Both the position numbers and the translations under genes were made by a program. DNA of 64,000 nucleotides from Bin87 sp965203985 (lineage in GTDB: Bacteria > Chloroflexota > Dehalococcoidia > Lucifugimonadales > UBA3495): assembly GCA_965203985.1 (NCBI GenBank), contig CBDBDS010000007.1, forward strand, positions 1-64,000. Direction: 5' to 3'. Shown piece by piece: positions 33,950 to 42,863 of the stretch. The notes under the pieces were generated by a model, which was given only the letters and a program-made list of their open reading frames with translations, had not been told where the DNA came from and made no database searches. Numbering within the stretch: position 1 is the stretch's first letter; each line of letters begins with the position of its first letter.

Positions 33950-34904
33950 CCGGTTCCCTTATTGGCAGGACTATCCGGTCACAATCGCCGACAACGCCAC
34001 GGTCCTGGACGCGCTGATACAGATTAGAGAAGACGACGACGGTACGCTGTCGCTGCGATGCTCATGCCGGAGCGCGATCTGCGGGTCGTGCGCGATGCGC
34101 ATCAACGGGCACGCCGGGCTGGCCTGCAAGACCATTGCGAACACGGTGGTGCAGGACGGCGTTATCACCGTGGAACCGGCCGGTGTCATGCCGGTGATTA
34201 AAGACTTGGTCGTCAACTTCGATTTGTTCTGGGAAAAGATCGAAGCGGTTGACCCCTTCCTGAAGCACGCGGGCCAGGAACCGGAAGGCGAGTACATCGT
34301 GTCCAACGATGCGATGCTGCACCTCTCCGGAGTCACCGCCTGCATCATGTGCGGAGCCTGCGTTTCCGACTGCACGGTCCTCGAGGTGGATCCGACGTTC
34401 CTGGGGCCCGCCGCCCTGGCCAAGGCGTACCGGTTCACCGCCGACCCACGGGACGGCGATGCCGGCGGCGTTTCCATGGAACGGCTGTGGGCCTTGAGCG
34501 AACCGACGGGCGTTTGGGACTGCACACGATGCAACGAATGTGTCCAGGCCTGCCCCAAGGGCGTGGCTCCCATGGACCGCATCATGGCCATCCGCGAGCA
34601 GGCGATCCAGCAGGGTTACACCAACAACAACGGAGCGCGCCATACCGACGCGTTCACCGAATCGGTCGGACACAGCGGCCGGCTGGACGAACTGCGGCTG
34701 CCCATCAAGTCGGTGGGCGGATTCACCAACATGCCAGCGCTGATGGACTACATGCCGGTAGCCTTCCGCGCGCTGCGGCGCGGCAAGATGCCGCCGATCG
34801 CCCACAAGAACGTTGACAATGTCGAAGCCGTTCGCAGGCTGTTTCGCCAGACGGAGCCGGATCCGCCGGCGCCACAGGTCAGCAACAACTCACCCTTCGG
34901 GTAG
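33939..34904 (+). CDS. sdhB: Succinate dehydrogenase/fumarate reductase iron-sulfur subunit
   Basis: Open frame of 321 residues, most of SdhB. [2Fe-2S] ligands are in LRCSCRSAICGSCAMRINGHAGLAC. The [4Fe-4S] and [3Fe-4S] ligands are in TACIMCGACVSDCTV and CTRCNECVQACPKGV. The first residues after the ATG (MARG) are not natural; the true N-terminus is probably the frame starting at 33896. The subunit passes electrons from SdhA to the next carrier. The C-terminal 70 residues extend past the cluster region. Confidence 0.9.
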   Translation: MARGRFPYWQDYPVTIADNATVLDALIQIREDDDGTLSLRCSCRSAICGSCAMRINGHAGLACKTIANTVVQDGVITVEPAGVMPVIKDLVVNFDLFWEKIEAVDPFLKHAGQEPEGEYIVSNDAMLHLSGVTACIMCGACVSDCTVLEVDPTFLGPAALAKAYRFTADPRDGDAGGVSMERLWALSEPTGVWDCTRCNECVQACPKGVAPMDRIMAIREQAIQQGYTNNNGARHTDAFTESVGHSGRLDELRLPIKSVGGFTNMPALMDYMPVAFRALRRGKMPPIAHKNVDNVEAVRRLFRQTEPDPPAPQVSNNSPFG

Positions 34905-34947
34905 CCGCAAGCCTGAAGGCCGGTACACGCCGCTTACCCCGAGACCA

Positions 34948-34975
34948 ATAGGGGCGAACCACCATTCGCCCCTAT
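34948..34975. terminator. GC-rich hairpin between sdhB and sdhE
   Basis: ATAGGGGCGAA (34948-34958) and TTCGCCCCTAT (34965-34975) form a perfect 11-bp stem with a CCACCA loop. It shares its core with the hairpin at 12050. It sits inside the sdhB-sdhE gap, so it may be a dispersed repeat or an attenuator rather than an operon terminator. Confidence 0.55.
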
Positions 34976-35008
34976 ACTAGTGGTCAATCGATTCAGGAGG
35001 AGGAACTC

Positions 35009-35890
35009 GTGAAATTCGCTTTCTTTCCGGGCTGCGTTTCCCAGGGTGGCGCGCCCGAGCTTTACCCGGCCGCCCGCATGGTCTGCCAGCGGTTGGGGAT
35101 AGAACTGGAGGAAATCCCCGGCTGGACGTGCACCGGCGCGGGTGTGATCCAGGAAAAGAACCAGCTGTTCGGGGACACGCTGAACGCCCGGAACTTTGCC
35201 AAGGCCGAACAGATGGGCCTCCCCATCCTCACGATTTGCAGCACCTGCCAAGGCGTGATGTCGCAGGCGAACCACCGCATGCGGAACCCGGAATATCTGG
35301 CGGAGATCAACTCCTACCTGGCCGAAGAAGGCCTGGAATACAGCGGGAACTCCGAACCCAAGCACCTGCTGTGGATCCTGATTGAGGACTACGGCCTGGA
35401 CCGCTTGGGCGGCTACATCACGCGGCAACTTACTGACCTCAAGATCGCGCCGTTCTATGGCTGTTACATCGTGCGACCCACCGAGGCGCTGGACATTGCC
35501 GACCACCCGGAGCGGCAGCAGTCCCTGGAGATGCTGATACAGACGCTGGGCGCTACGCTGGTGGATTTCGAGGGCAAGACGCGCTGCTGCGGCTTTCCGA
35601 TCCTGACCATCAACCAGAAGAACTCGATGGCCATGGTCGGCAAGCACACGTCGGAGGTCAAAGACCTGGGCGCGGACGCCATGGTTACGCCGTGCCCGCT
35701 GTGTCACCTCAACCTGGACGGGTTCCAACCCAAAGCCGCCTCGCAGGCCCGCCGGTCGATTGACCTGCCGATCCTGCATATGCCCCAGCTGATCGGCCTG
35801 GCAATGGGAATGTCGCCGTCGGAGTTGGGGATGAAGAGGCACATCATCAGCACCGGCCCGCTGGAAGTAAAAGCCGGTTTGCGCCGTTAG
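35009..35890 (+). CDS. HdrB-like CCG-domain subunit of succinate dehydrogenase (SdhE type)
   Basis: A 293-residue protein of the heterodisulfide-reductase subunit B/SdhE family, with two cysteine-rich CCG domains. The first half has FPGCVSQGG, EIPGWTCTGAG and TICSTCQGV. The second has FYGCYIVRP, KTRCCGFPI and TPCPLCHLNL. In the first motif the usual Cys-Cys is Cys-Thr. CCG domains hold non-cubane [4Fe-4S] clusters in HdrB. In SdhABE-type complexes the protein replaces the usual membrane anchor subunits. AGGAGGAGG precedes the ATG. Confidence 0.88.
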   Translation: MKFAFFPGCVSQGGAPELYPAARMVCQRLGIELEEIPGWTCTGAGVIQEKNQLFGDTLNARNFAKAEQMGLPILTICSTCQGVMSQANHRMRNPEYLAEINSYLAEEGLEYSGNSEPKHLLWILIEDYGLDRLGGYITRQLTDLKIAPFYGCYIVRPTEALDIADHPERQQSLEMLIQTLGATLVDFEGKTRCCGFPILTINQKNSMAMVGKHTSEVKDLGADAMVTPCPLCHLNLDGFQPKAASQARRSIDLPILHMPQLIGLAMGMSPSELGMKRHIISTGPLEVKAGLRR

Positions 35891-35917
35891 GCCCACGACG
35901 GAAGACCGAGGCATAAG

Positions 35918-35946
35918 AACGGGGCGGGCTTGAAACCCGCCCCGTT
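35918..35946. terminator. GC-rich hairpin after sdhE
   Basis: AACGGGGCGGG (35918-35928) and CCCGCCCCGTT (35936-35946) form an 11-bp stem with a 7-nt loop, followed by TTAAA. Likely terminates the sdh operon. The stem core GGGGCGGG matches the hairpin at 37966. Confidence 0.6.
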
Positions 35947-35977
35947 TAAATGCGCTTTCAAAAAGGAGCTCCCAAGC

Positions 35978-36613
35978 ATGTCCCAGCCTTTTGTAGCCCA
36001 AAAACACCCTTACACCATTACCCGATACGTCGTGGACCTAGACCTGCAACCCGATGACGACTTGGCCAACCGGGAATTCCATGTCAAATTCGTCAACGTA
36101 CCTAACGAAGCGGCATACCTCCATCCCAGAGCCAGGATATTCCCAAATGCGGAGCCTAGCCTTGACGGCTACGACTTCATCATCGTTAACCCGCGTACTC
36201 TCGATTATGTGGAAGTCAACATCATGGCCACCACGTCATACGAACCTGGCGAAACTCGCAGCTCGTTCGCATACACGGTACGGAGCGGCAGCGAGATTGG
36301 ACGATTCCCCCGCCAGCATCAATGTCCCGACGTTCCAAACGCTGCTTGCGTGGCTGCCGCTTGCGACGTGTTGGGCTGCAAGGTCGGCCCAGAAGTCGAT
36401 AGGGGTGCCCGCCCGACAAACGAGGACCTCCAATTTCTTTACGGGCTAGGCTGTGAGTTGGATCGCCGGTTGGACGAGGCGCGGATAGACTTTGAGAGAG
36501 AAATACGGGAAAGGCATCCCGGTCAGGCTCTGTTCGTCAGAGAGGGCTTCACGGGCTCTCACGTGCACAGAGTGGATGCAATGCCGCTCCAGAGAGACCC
36601 AACAGCATGCTAA
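35978..36613 (+). CDS. Hypothetical protein, 211 aa
   Basis: Unrecognised soluble protein without signal peptide. It has a long aromatic and charged N-terminal half (YTITRYVVDLDLQPDDDLAN, then REFHVKFVNVP), a central Cys-containing region (CPDVPNAACVAAACDVLGC), and a helical acidic C-terminal part. The base composition (more A+T, less wobble GC) is visibly unlike the flanking genes, which suggests recent acquisition. AGGAG lies nine bases before ATG 35978. It converges on the aminomutase-like gene with a four-base overlap. Confidence 0.55.
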   Translation: MSQPFVAQKHPYTITRYVVDLDLQPDDDLANREFHVKFVNVPNEAAYLHPRARIFPNAEPSLDGYDFIIVNPRTLDYVEVNIMATTSYEPGETRSSFAYTVRSGSEIGRFPRQHQCPDVPNAACVAAACDVLGCKVGPEVDRGARPTNEDLQFLYGLGCELDRRLDEARIDFEREIRERHPGQALFVREGFTGSHVHRVDAMPLQRDPTAC

Positions 36614-37905
36614 TCCCGCAGCATCGGAGCGACTTCGCGAACGGCCGCCACGGTCTGCTCCACGTCGGCGTCAGTGTGGACCATCGACGGGTAGAACTTC
36701 TGCGGCCACGACTTGAGGATCCCGCGCTCCAGCAGCCCCGCGTTGAGCCGTGCCAACGGCCGACCATCGGCGGCCAGGCCGTCACGGAAGTTTCTGACCG
36801 GGTGCTCGGCGAAATAGATGTCGAAGATCGCGTCTTCGCCCACGCTCTGGACCGAGAATCCTTCCTCCTCGCAGGCATCCACCAGAGCGGATCGGATACG
36901 CCCGCCTACCTCGCGGAGACGGTCGTAGGTCCCTTCCGCGCGCAACTCGGAGAGGGTGGCGAGACCGGCGGCGCAAGCAATCGGAAACCCGTTGAGTGTG
37001 CCGATCTGGTCAACATAATCGTCCGCTGAAACGGCCGCCCGGTCGTAAACCGACATCACCTCAGCGTTGCCCAACAGGGCCGCCAAGGGGTAGCCTCCGC
37101 CCATGATCTTGCCCACGGTGCACATGTCGGGTTTCACGCCGTAGTATTCCTGCGCTCCACCGTAGGCCAGGCGGAATCCGGTGACGATTTCGTCGAAGAT
37201 CAGCAGCAGGCCCGCGTCCGCGGTGATCTTGCGTAGACCCTCGAGGAAGCCCGGCTCGGGGGCAATGGTGCGCTGAAGGGGCTCGACGATCACGGCGGCA
37301 ATCTCATCCTTGTGCGCGGACACGATGGCTGCCGTGGTGTCCAGATCGTTGAACTGCGACACCAGCATCAGGTCATTCAGCGCCTTGGGGATACCGGCCG
37401 TGTTGGCTTCGGCCTGGGGAAACTCCACTGCGGCGGACGCGAAGACGGACATCATCGCGTAATCGCTGGTTCCGTGGTAGCCGCCCTCAAACTTGAGGAT
37501 CTTCTCCTTGCCGGTGTACGCACGCGCCACGCGCATGGCCTGAAAACAGGCATCGGTTCCGCTGGTGGTGAAGCGGACCTGCTCGGCGCAAGGGACAGCT
37601 CTGACCAACTCTTCGGCCAACAACACCGCCTGATCGTTCGTGGTGAAAAAGGTCGAGCCACGGCCAACGGCAGACAGAACGGCCTCGGTCACCGCCGGGT
37701 GAGCGTGCCCCAGGATCATGGGCCCGGAACCCATCAGCCAGTCGACGTATTCGTTGCCCGACACGTCCCAGATGCGCCCGCCCTTTCCTTCCTTCACCAG
37801 GAACTTGAGGTCATCGGGATAAGAAGTGTTGCCGGTGCCGCTGCCGGGAAAGTACTGCGTGGCCTTCTCAAGGAGGTCCCGTTCTAGTGGTGTCCGTTGG
37901 GTCAT
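36610..37905 (-). CDS. Class III aminotransferase, glutamate-1-semialdehyde 2,1-aminomutase-like
   Basis: A 431-residue PLP enzyme of the HemL-like branch. Motifs: VDWLMGSGPMILGHAHPAVTEAV, RFTTSGTDACFQAMRVARAYTG, ILKFEGGYHGTSDYAM, LLIFDEIVTGFRLAYGG, and VGKIMGGGYPLAALLGN with the PLP-binding Lys. These match GSA aminomutase and related ornithine or omega-amino acid aminotransferases; without heme neighbours the exact reaction is uncertain. GGGAGG lies upstream of the ATG. Confidence 0.88.
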   Translation of the reverse strand: MTQRTPLERDLLEKATQYFPGSGTGNTSYPDDLKFLVKEGKGGRIWDVSGNEYVDWLMGSGPMILGHAHPAVTEAVLSAVGRGSTFFTTNDQAVLLAEELVRAVPCAEQVRFTTSGTDACFQAMRVARAYTGKEKILKFEGGYHGTSDYAMMSVFASAAVEFPQAEANTAGIPKALNDLMLVSQFNDLDTTAAIVSAHKDEIAAVIVEPLQRTIAPEPGFLEGLRKITADAGLLLIFDEIVTGFRLAYGGAQEYYGVKPDMCTVGKIMGGGYPLAALLGNAEVMSVYDRAAVSADDYVDQIGTLNGFPIACAAGLATLSELRAEGTYDRLREVGGRIRSALVDACEEEGFSVQSVGEDAIFDIYFAEHPVRNFRDGLAADGRPLARLNAGLLERGILKSWPQKFYPSMVHTDADVEQTVAAVREVAPMLRD

Positions 37906-37941
37906 GCTGGCCTCCCGCTACGTATCGGTTTGTCAATTTTC

Positions 37942-37947
37942 ATTATA
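37942..37947 (-). promoter_or_regulatory. Possible -10 box of the aminotransferase gene
   Basis: TATAAT on the minus strand, 37 bases before the ATG of the aminotransferase. No -35 match, as the next segment is the hairpin at 37966-37990. Confidence 0.35.
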
Positions 37948-37965
37948 CATATGGCCGAACAACGA

Positions 37966-37990
37966 AGGGGCGGGTTGGCAACCCGCCCCT
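37966..37990. terminator. GC-rich hairpin before the malate dehydrogenase
   Basis: AGGGGCGGGTT (37966-37976) and AACCCGCCCCT (37980-37990) form a perfect 11-bp stem with a three-base loop. It lies between the mdh stop (38021, minus strand) and the aminotransferase start, so it can terminate mdh. Same core as the hairpin at 35918. Confidence 0.6.
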
Positions 37991-38020
37991 GTTCGACTTT
38001 GGATGTGTAATCCAGCAGTG

Positions 38021-38965
38021 CTATTCGGCTTCCGCCCTGGCTTGGGCCATCACATCGACCAATTCCTGAACCGACGCGGCCGAGGACTGCAATGCGGCCT
38101 TCTCCTCAGCGGTCAGACTGATCTCGATCACCTTCTCCATGCCGCCGGCGCCGATCTTGACGGGAACACCGACACACAGGCCGTTGATGCCGTACTCGCC
38201 CTCGAGATAAGCGCAGCCGGGCAGGATGCGCTTCCGGTCCAGCAGAATCGCCTCAACCATCTGCGTGATGGCCGCGGAGGGGGCGTAGAAAGCCGAACCC
38301 TGCTTGAGCAGAGCGACTATTTCTCCTCCTCCGTCGCGGGTCCGCTGCACGATGGAATCGATGCGATCCTGGGACAGCAGCTCGGTGAGGGGAATGCAGC
38401 CGACGGTGGTATAGCGAACCAACGGGACCATGTCGTCGCCGTGGCCGCCCAGCACCATCGCCTGGACATCGTCAACGGAAACGTTGAGCTCCTGGGCGAT
38501 GAACGTGCGGTACCGGGCGGTATCGAGGACGCCGGCCATGCCGAACACGCGGTTGCGCGGGAACCCGGCCGTTTGATACACGTTCTGCACCATGGCGTCC
38601 AGCGGATTGGTCACGGCCAGGATGATACAGTCAGGGGAGTGCTTGACCACCTCCTCCGTGACGGCGGAGGTGATGCGCATGTTGGTGAGCAGGAGATCGT
38701 CGCGGCTCATGCCGGGCCGTCGCGCGATGCCGGCGGTGATGACCACAACGTCGGAACCGGCGGTTTCCTCATATCCGTTGGAACCGGTGATCAGGGCATC
38801 GGTGCCGATGACCGGGCCGGATTCGAGCATGTCGAGTCCCTTGCCCTGAGGCAGATCCTCAACTACGTCCACGAGAACCACATCGGCGTAGCCGAGTTGG
38901 TGGATCCGCTGGGCGGTCGTGGCGCCCACATTGCCGGCGCCGACGACGGTTACTTTGCTTCGCAT
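38021..38965 (-). CDS. mdh: Malate dehydrogenase
   Basis: A 314-residue NAD-dependent enzyme of the LDH-like MDH group. Dinucleotide fold KVTVVGAGNVGATTAQRI. The substrate loop reads GIARRPGMSRDDLL, with the Arg that marks malate rather than lactate dehydrogenases. Catalytic segment VTNPLDAMVQNVYQTAGFPRNRVFGMAGVLDTARYR and catalytic His in LGGHGDDMVPLVRY. It follows the isocitrate dehydrogenase gene by about 34 bases, so the two TCA enzymes probably share a transcript. Confidence 0.95.
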   Translation of the reverse strand: MRSKVTVVGAGNVGATTAQRIHQLGYADVVLVDVVEDLPQGKGLDMLESGPVIGTDALITGSNGYEETAGSDVVVITAGIARRPGMSRDDLLLTNMRITSAVTEEVVKHSPDCIILAVTNPLDAMVQNVYQTAGFPRNRVFGMAGVLDTARYRTFIAQELNVSVDDVQAMVLGGHGDDMVPLVRYTTVGCIPLTELLSQDRIDSIVQRTRDGGGEIVALLKQGSAFYAPSAAITQMVEAILLDRKRILPGCAYLEGEYGINGLCVGVPVKIGAGGMEKVIEISLTAEEKAALQSSAASVQELVDVMAQARAEAE

Positions 38966-38999
38966 GTGGTGGGTGGTCCTCCAATCGATGTTCGGGTGG

Positions 39000-41228
39000 T
39001 TAAATGGCGTCGATGATGGCGTTCAAAGTGGGGCTGGGACGCATGGCCGTTGCCGACATGTCGTTGTCGGGACGGTAGTAACCGCCGATTTCCATGGGTT
39101 GGCCCTGGCAGTCGATGAGCTCCTGGATAATCTTGTCTTCGTTCTCGGTCATCCGGCGGGCCACGTCGGTGAACAGGGCTTTAAGTTCAGGGTTTTTGTC
39201 CTGGTTGGCCAACGCCTGTGCCCAGTAGAGGCCGAGGTAGAAGTGGCTGCCCCGCGTGTCGAGCTCGTTCACCCGACGCGAGGGGTTTCTCTGGTGTTCC
39301 AGGTGTTCCCCGATGGCCTGGTCCAGCGTCTCCGCGAGGAGCCGCGCGCCGTCGTTGTCGTACACCTCGCCGAAGTGCTCGAAGGACGCGACAAGCGCGC
39401 AGAATTCCCCGAGGGAATCCCACCGCAGGTGTCCCTCTTCCAGGAACTGCTGCACGTGCCGCGGCGCGGAGCCGCCGGCGCCGGTCTCGAACAGGCCGCC
39501 GCCGTTCAGCAGTGGGACGACCGACAGCATCTTTGCGCTGGTTCCCAGCTCCAGAATAGGGAACAGGTCGGTGAGGTAGTCACGCAGCACGTTGCCGGTA
39601 ACGGCGATGGTATCCTGGCTGGCACGGCTGCGGACCAACGTGGACTTCATGGCGTCCAGAGGGGCCATGGTGCTGATGTCCAAGCCGGAGGTGTCGTGGT
39701 TGGGCAGATATTGGTTCACCTTCTTGATCAGCTCGGCGTCGTGGGCGCGGTTCTGGTCCAACCAGAAGATAGCCGCCTGCCCGGTGAGCCGAGAGCGGGA
39801 CACGCCGAGCCGGACCCAGTCCTGGATGGGCGCGTCCTTGGTCTGGCACATGCGGAAAATATCGTCGGTTTCGACGCTCTGTTCCATCAGGGTCGCGCCG
39901 TTCGCATCGACCACACGGATCGTCCCGTTGCCCGGAGCCTTGAAGGTCTTGTCGTGGGAACCGTACTCTTCGGCCGCCTGGGCCATCAGACCCACGTTGG
40001 CGACGCTGCCGAGGGTAGCCGGGTTGAGGGCGCCGTGCTGTTGGCAGTCTTCTACAACGGCCTGGTAAATGGTGGCGTAGGAGCGGTCGGGTATCAGGGC
40101 GACGGTGTCATGCAATTCGTTGTCCGGACCCCAGGTGCGTCCGCCGTCGCGGATGACCACGGGCATGGAGGCGTCGATGATGGTGTCGCTGGAAACGTGC
40201 AGATTGGTGATGCCCCGGTAGGAGTTCACCATCATCAAATCCGGGCGGCTGTCGTAGCACGCCTGGATGTCAGCTTCGATCTCAGCACGCTTGGCTTCCG
40301 GCAAATCCTGGATCTTGGTCAGCAGTTCGGCCACGCCGTTGTCGGGGTCCACCGCCACCTGGGCCAGGGCGTCGCCGTGCTTGTCAAAAACGTCCTTGAA
40401 GAACTCGGAAACCAGGTGACCGAAGATGATCGGATCGGACACGCGCATCATGGTAGTCTTGACGTGCAGGCCTAGCAGAACGTCGTCGGCTTTGGCCTGG
40501 TCCATCTCGTCAGCGTAAAACTGGCGAAGGGCCCTGGCATTCATGACGGCGCAGTCGAGTATCTCGCCGGACTGAATGGGTATGCCCGATTTGAGCTCGG
40601 TCACGCTCCCGTCGTCGCCGGTGAACACTATGGAGGCCGACCCTGCCTCCGTGGTGGTTACCGCCACCTCGCTGCTGAAGAAGTCGCCATCGTTCATGTG
40701 GCCGACGCGGGTCTTGGAGACCTCCGGCCAGTCCTGCATCATCCGGTGAGGATTGCGCTGGCCGTGTTCCTTGACCGCGTTCGACGACCGCCGGTCCGAG
40801 TTTCCTTCGCGTATGACCGGGTTGACCGCGCTGCCAACCACGCGGGAGTAACGCGCCAGGATCTGGCGCTCCTCTTCGTTGGCCGGCTGGTCAGGATAGT
40901 CGGGTATGTCATACCCCTTGCTCTGCAACTCGGCGATCGCGCCCTTCATTTGCGGAATGGAGGCGCTGATGTTGGGCAGCTTGATCAGATTCGCCGAAGG
41001 TTCCAGACACAAGTCGCCGCACATGCGAAGGTAGTCGGGGATCCGCTGCTCTTCGGTCAGGTTGTCGGGGAAGTTGGCGATGATGCGTCCCGACAACGAG
41101 ATGTCCCAGGTTTCGAGTTCAATCCCGGAACTCTTGGTGAACGCCTGCAGAATTGGCAGCAAAGAGTGGGTCGCCAGAAACGGCGCTTCATCAGTTTCGG
41201 TGTAAATGATCTTGGCGGCTTCTGCCAT
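39000..41228 (-). CDS. icd: NADP-dependent isocitrate dehydrogenase, monomeric type
   Basis: A 742-residue monomeric isocitrate dehydrogenase (IDH-II), which makes 2-oxoglutarate and NADPH. Typical parts: IYTETDEAPFLATHSLLPILQAF, LPNISASIPQMKGAIAELQSKGYDIPDYP, PVIREGNSDRRSSNAVKEHGQ with the RSS-type substrate site, NSYRGITNLHVSSDTIIDASMP, and the C-terminal LDTRGSHFYLGLYWAQALA. The size sets it apart from the dimeric 400-residue form. Start ATG 41228 has AAGGAGGAG upstream. First gene of the unit with mdh. Confidence 0.96.
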   Translation of the reverse strand: MAEAAKIIYTETDEAPFLATHSLLPILQAFTKSSGIELETWDISLSGRIIANFPDNLTEEQRIPDYLRMCGDLCLEPSANLIKLPNISASIPQMKGAIAELQSKGYDIPDYPDQPANEEERQILARYSRVVGSAVNPVIREGNSDRRSSNAVKEHGQRNPHRMMQDWPEVSKTRVGHMNDGDFFSSEVAVTTTEAGSASIVFTGDDGSVTELKSGIPIQSGEILDCAVMNARALRQFYADEMDQAKADDVLLGLHVKTTMMRVSDPIIFGHLVSEFFKDVFDKHGDALAQVAVDPDNGVAELLTKIQDLPEAKRAEIEADIQACYDSRPDLMMVNSYRGITNLHVSSDTIIDASMPVVIRDGGRTWGPDNELHDTVALIPDRSYATIYQAVVEDCQQHGALNPATLGSVANVGLMAQAAEEYGSHDKTFKAPGNGTIRVVDANGATLMEQSVETDDIFRMCQTKDAPIQDWVRLGVSRSRLTGQAAIFWLDQNRAHDAELIKKVNQYLPNHDTSGLDISTMAPLDAMKSTLVRSRASQDTIAVTGNVLRDYLTDLFPILELGTSAKMLSVVPLLNGGGLFETGAGGSAPRHVQQFLEEGHLRWDSLGEFCALVASFEHFGEVYDNDGARLLAETLDQAIGEHLEHQRNPSRRVNELDTRGSHFYLGLYWAQALANQDKNPELKALFTDVARRMTENEDKIIQELIDCQGQPMEIGGYYRPDNDMSATAMRPSPTLNAIIDAI

Positions 41229-41461
41229 GATCTCCTCCTTGGCAAGTGGATTCCACGGGCCGATATGAACTGCCACGGAATGTTGGACGAATGGCCCGTC
41301 TGAGAAGCCCGGATGCGCTGCACCCGGCGCGGACTAAACCGCCGAAATTATACACACGAATACCAGCGAATGGTACACCCGATGCCCGTATGGGGAGTCC
41401 TGTCGGCTCATCGGCGGTGTGTTACATTGCGGAGGTAATTTCAGACCCGACGCGAGATGGA

Positions 41462-42850
41462 ATGATCGATACCCGACAGCCCGCGATCCGCCTGCCGCTG
41501 CTCAACAAGCTGTTTTTTGCGTCAGACCACATCGGTTTGCAGGCCATTAGTTACTTCCGGCAGTCCTGGATTCTCTTTTTCCTGGTGCCGGCCGGCGAGG
41601 GGATGGCCCGGGTGCCGGAACTGACGCTGCTGTGGTTTAACCTGGACGCTCGCGTGTTCGCTGGTTTCCTCGTTTCTGCCGGGCGCTTCATTGACGCTTT
41701 CACCGATCCACTCATTGGCTGGTGGAGTGACCGCACCCACAGTCGTTGGGGTCGGCGCATCCCATTCATCCTTTTCAGCACGCCCTTCTACGGCCTCTTT
41801 GCCGCCCTGGTCTGGTTCCTGCCCACGGAGGACGCCAGCCTGTGGAACGCGCTGTACCTCGTCATCATCCTGGAGCTTTTCTTCACCGCCGGGACCATGT
41901 CCAGCGGCGCGCTGGAGGCGCTGATACCGGAGGTGACCGATACGCCCGAAGATCGGATGGACTTGGTGAGCCTCATTTTCGCTTTTGCATTCGTCGGTGC
42001 CGCCATTGGCTTGGTGGTCATCACCAGGATGGTGGACGCCCTGGGCTTCCAGTACGTGGGCGTTATCCTGGCTGGGGTCGGCGTCTTTTTCCGCTATCTG
42101 TCGCTGTCGGCGGTGTGGCGGCACGCCCCCCGGCACACGCCCCCGGCCCGGGTTGCCTTCTGGCAGGGAGTGAAAGACACGCTGCGCAACTCGCAGTTCG
42201 TCTATTATCTGCCTACCTACGTGATGTTCACCACCGGCGTTGGCATGATGCAGGGCTGGATCCCTTTCTTCGCCGCGGTGATTCTGGGCGTCAGCCGTTC
42301 GGACACGAGCAACCTTTTCATCGCCGTCTTTGTGGGCGTTCTCGTCGCCGCCATCGGCATCTGGTTGGCATTCAAGTACCTCCATGCCAGCAAGCGCCGC
42401 CTTTACGGCCTTTGTCTGCTGGGCAGCGGCGCCGTGTTCCCGCTGCTGGCGCTGGTCGGCCTGATTTCGCCGAGTGGCTTGATGCTGCAAAGCCTGGTCC
42501 TCTTTGGTGTCGCCGGGCTGCCCATGGCCGCCGTGTTCCTGCTGCCCAAGGCCATCACCGCCGACATAGCCGACTACGACGAACTGCTGAACGGAGAGCG
42601 GCGGGAGGCGATGTTTTACTCGACCCAGAACTTCTTTGAGAAAGTCACTTTTGCCCTGCCGCCGCTGTTGCTGAGCCTGGTGCTGCTGCTGGGCGATACG
42701 GTGGACAACCCGCTGGGCATCCAGCTGGCCCCGGTGTTCGCCGGCGTCCTGGCCGCGGCCGGATTTGCGCTGTGGCCGCGCTACCGCCTGCCGGACACGG
42801 TGAACCGTGAAACGGTGACGCAGGCTGGGCTGTTGTCGCAGAGAGCCTGA
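41462..42850 (+). CDS. MFS transporter of the glycoside-pentoside-hexuronide symporter type
   Basis: A 462-residue membrane protein with 12 predicted helices. The signature GRFIDAFTDPLIGWWSDRTHSRWGRRIPFI is the conserved GPH/MelB-like cation-binding and loop motif, with Asp residues in helix 2. The second half has ITADIADYDELLNGERREAMFYSTQNFFEKV. It should import a sugar or glycoside with Na+ or H+; substrate unknown. ATG 41462 was chosen; the longer frame runs back into the icd promoter region. Divergent from icd. Confidence 0.85.
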   Translation: MIDTRQPAIRLPLLNKLFFASDHIGLQAISYFRQSWILFFLVPAGEGMARVPELTLLWFNLDARVFAGFLVSAGRFIDAFTDPLIGWWSDRTHSRWGRRIPFILFSTPFYGLFAALVWFLPTEDASLWNALYLVIILELFFTAGTMSSGALEALIPEVTDTPEDRMDLVSLIFAFAFVGAAIGLVVITRMVDALGFQYVGVILAGVGVFFRYLSLSAVWRHAPRHTPPARVAFWQGVKDTLRNSQFVYYLPTYVMFTTGVGMMQGWIPFFAAVILGVSRSDTSNLFIAVFVGVLVAAIGIWLAFKYLHASKRRLYGLCLLGSGAVFPLLALVGLISPSGLMLQSLVLFGVAGLPMAAVFLLPKAITADIADYDELLNGERREAMFYSTQNFFEKVTFALPPLLLSLVLLLGDTVDNPLGIQLAPVFAGVLAAAGFALWPRYRLPDTVNRETVTQAGLLSQRA

Positions 42851-42863
42851 CGAGGGCCGGAAA

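Noticed and set aside
33790..34017. A 75-residue frame across the sdhA-sdhB junction
   Set aside because: It is in the third frame and matches neither SdhA nor SdhB.
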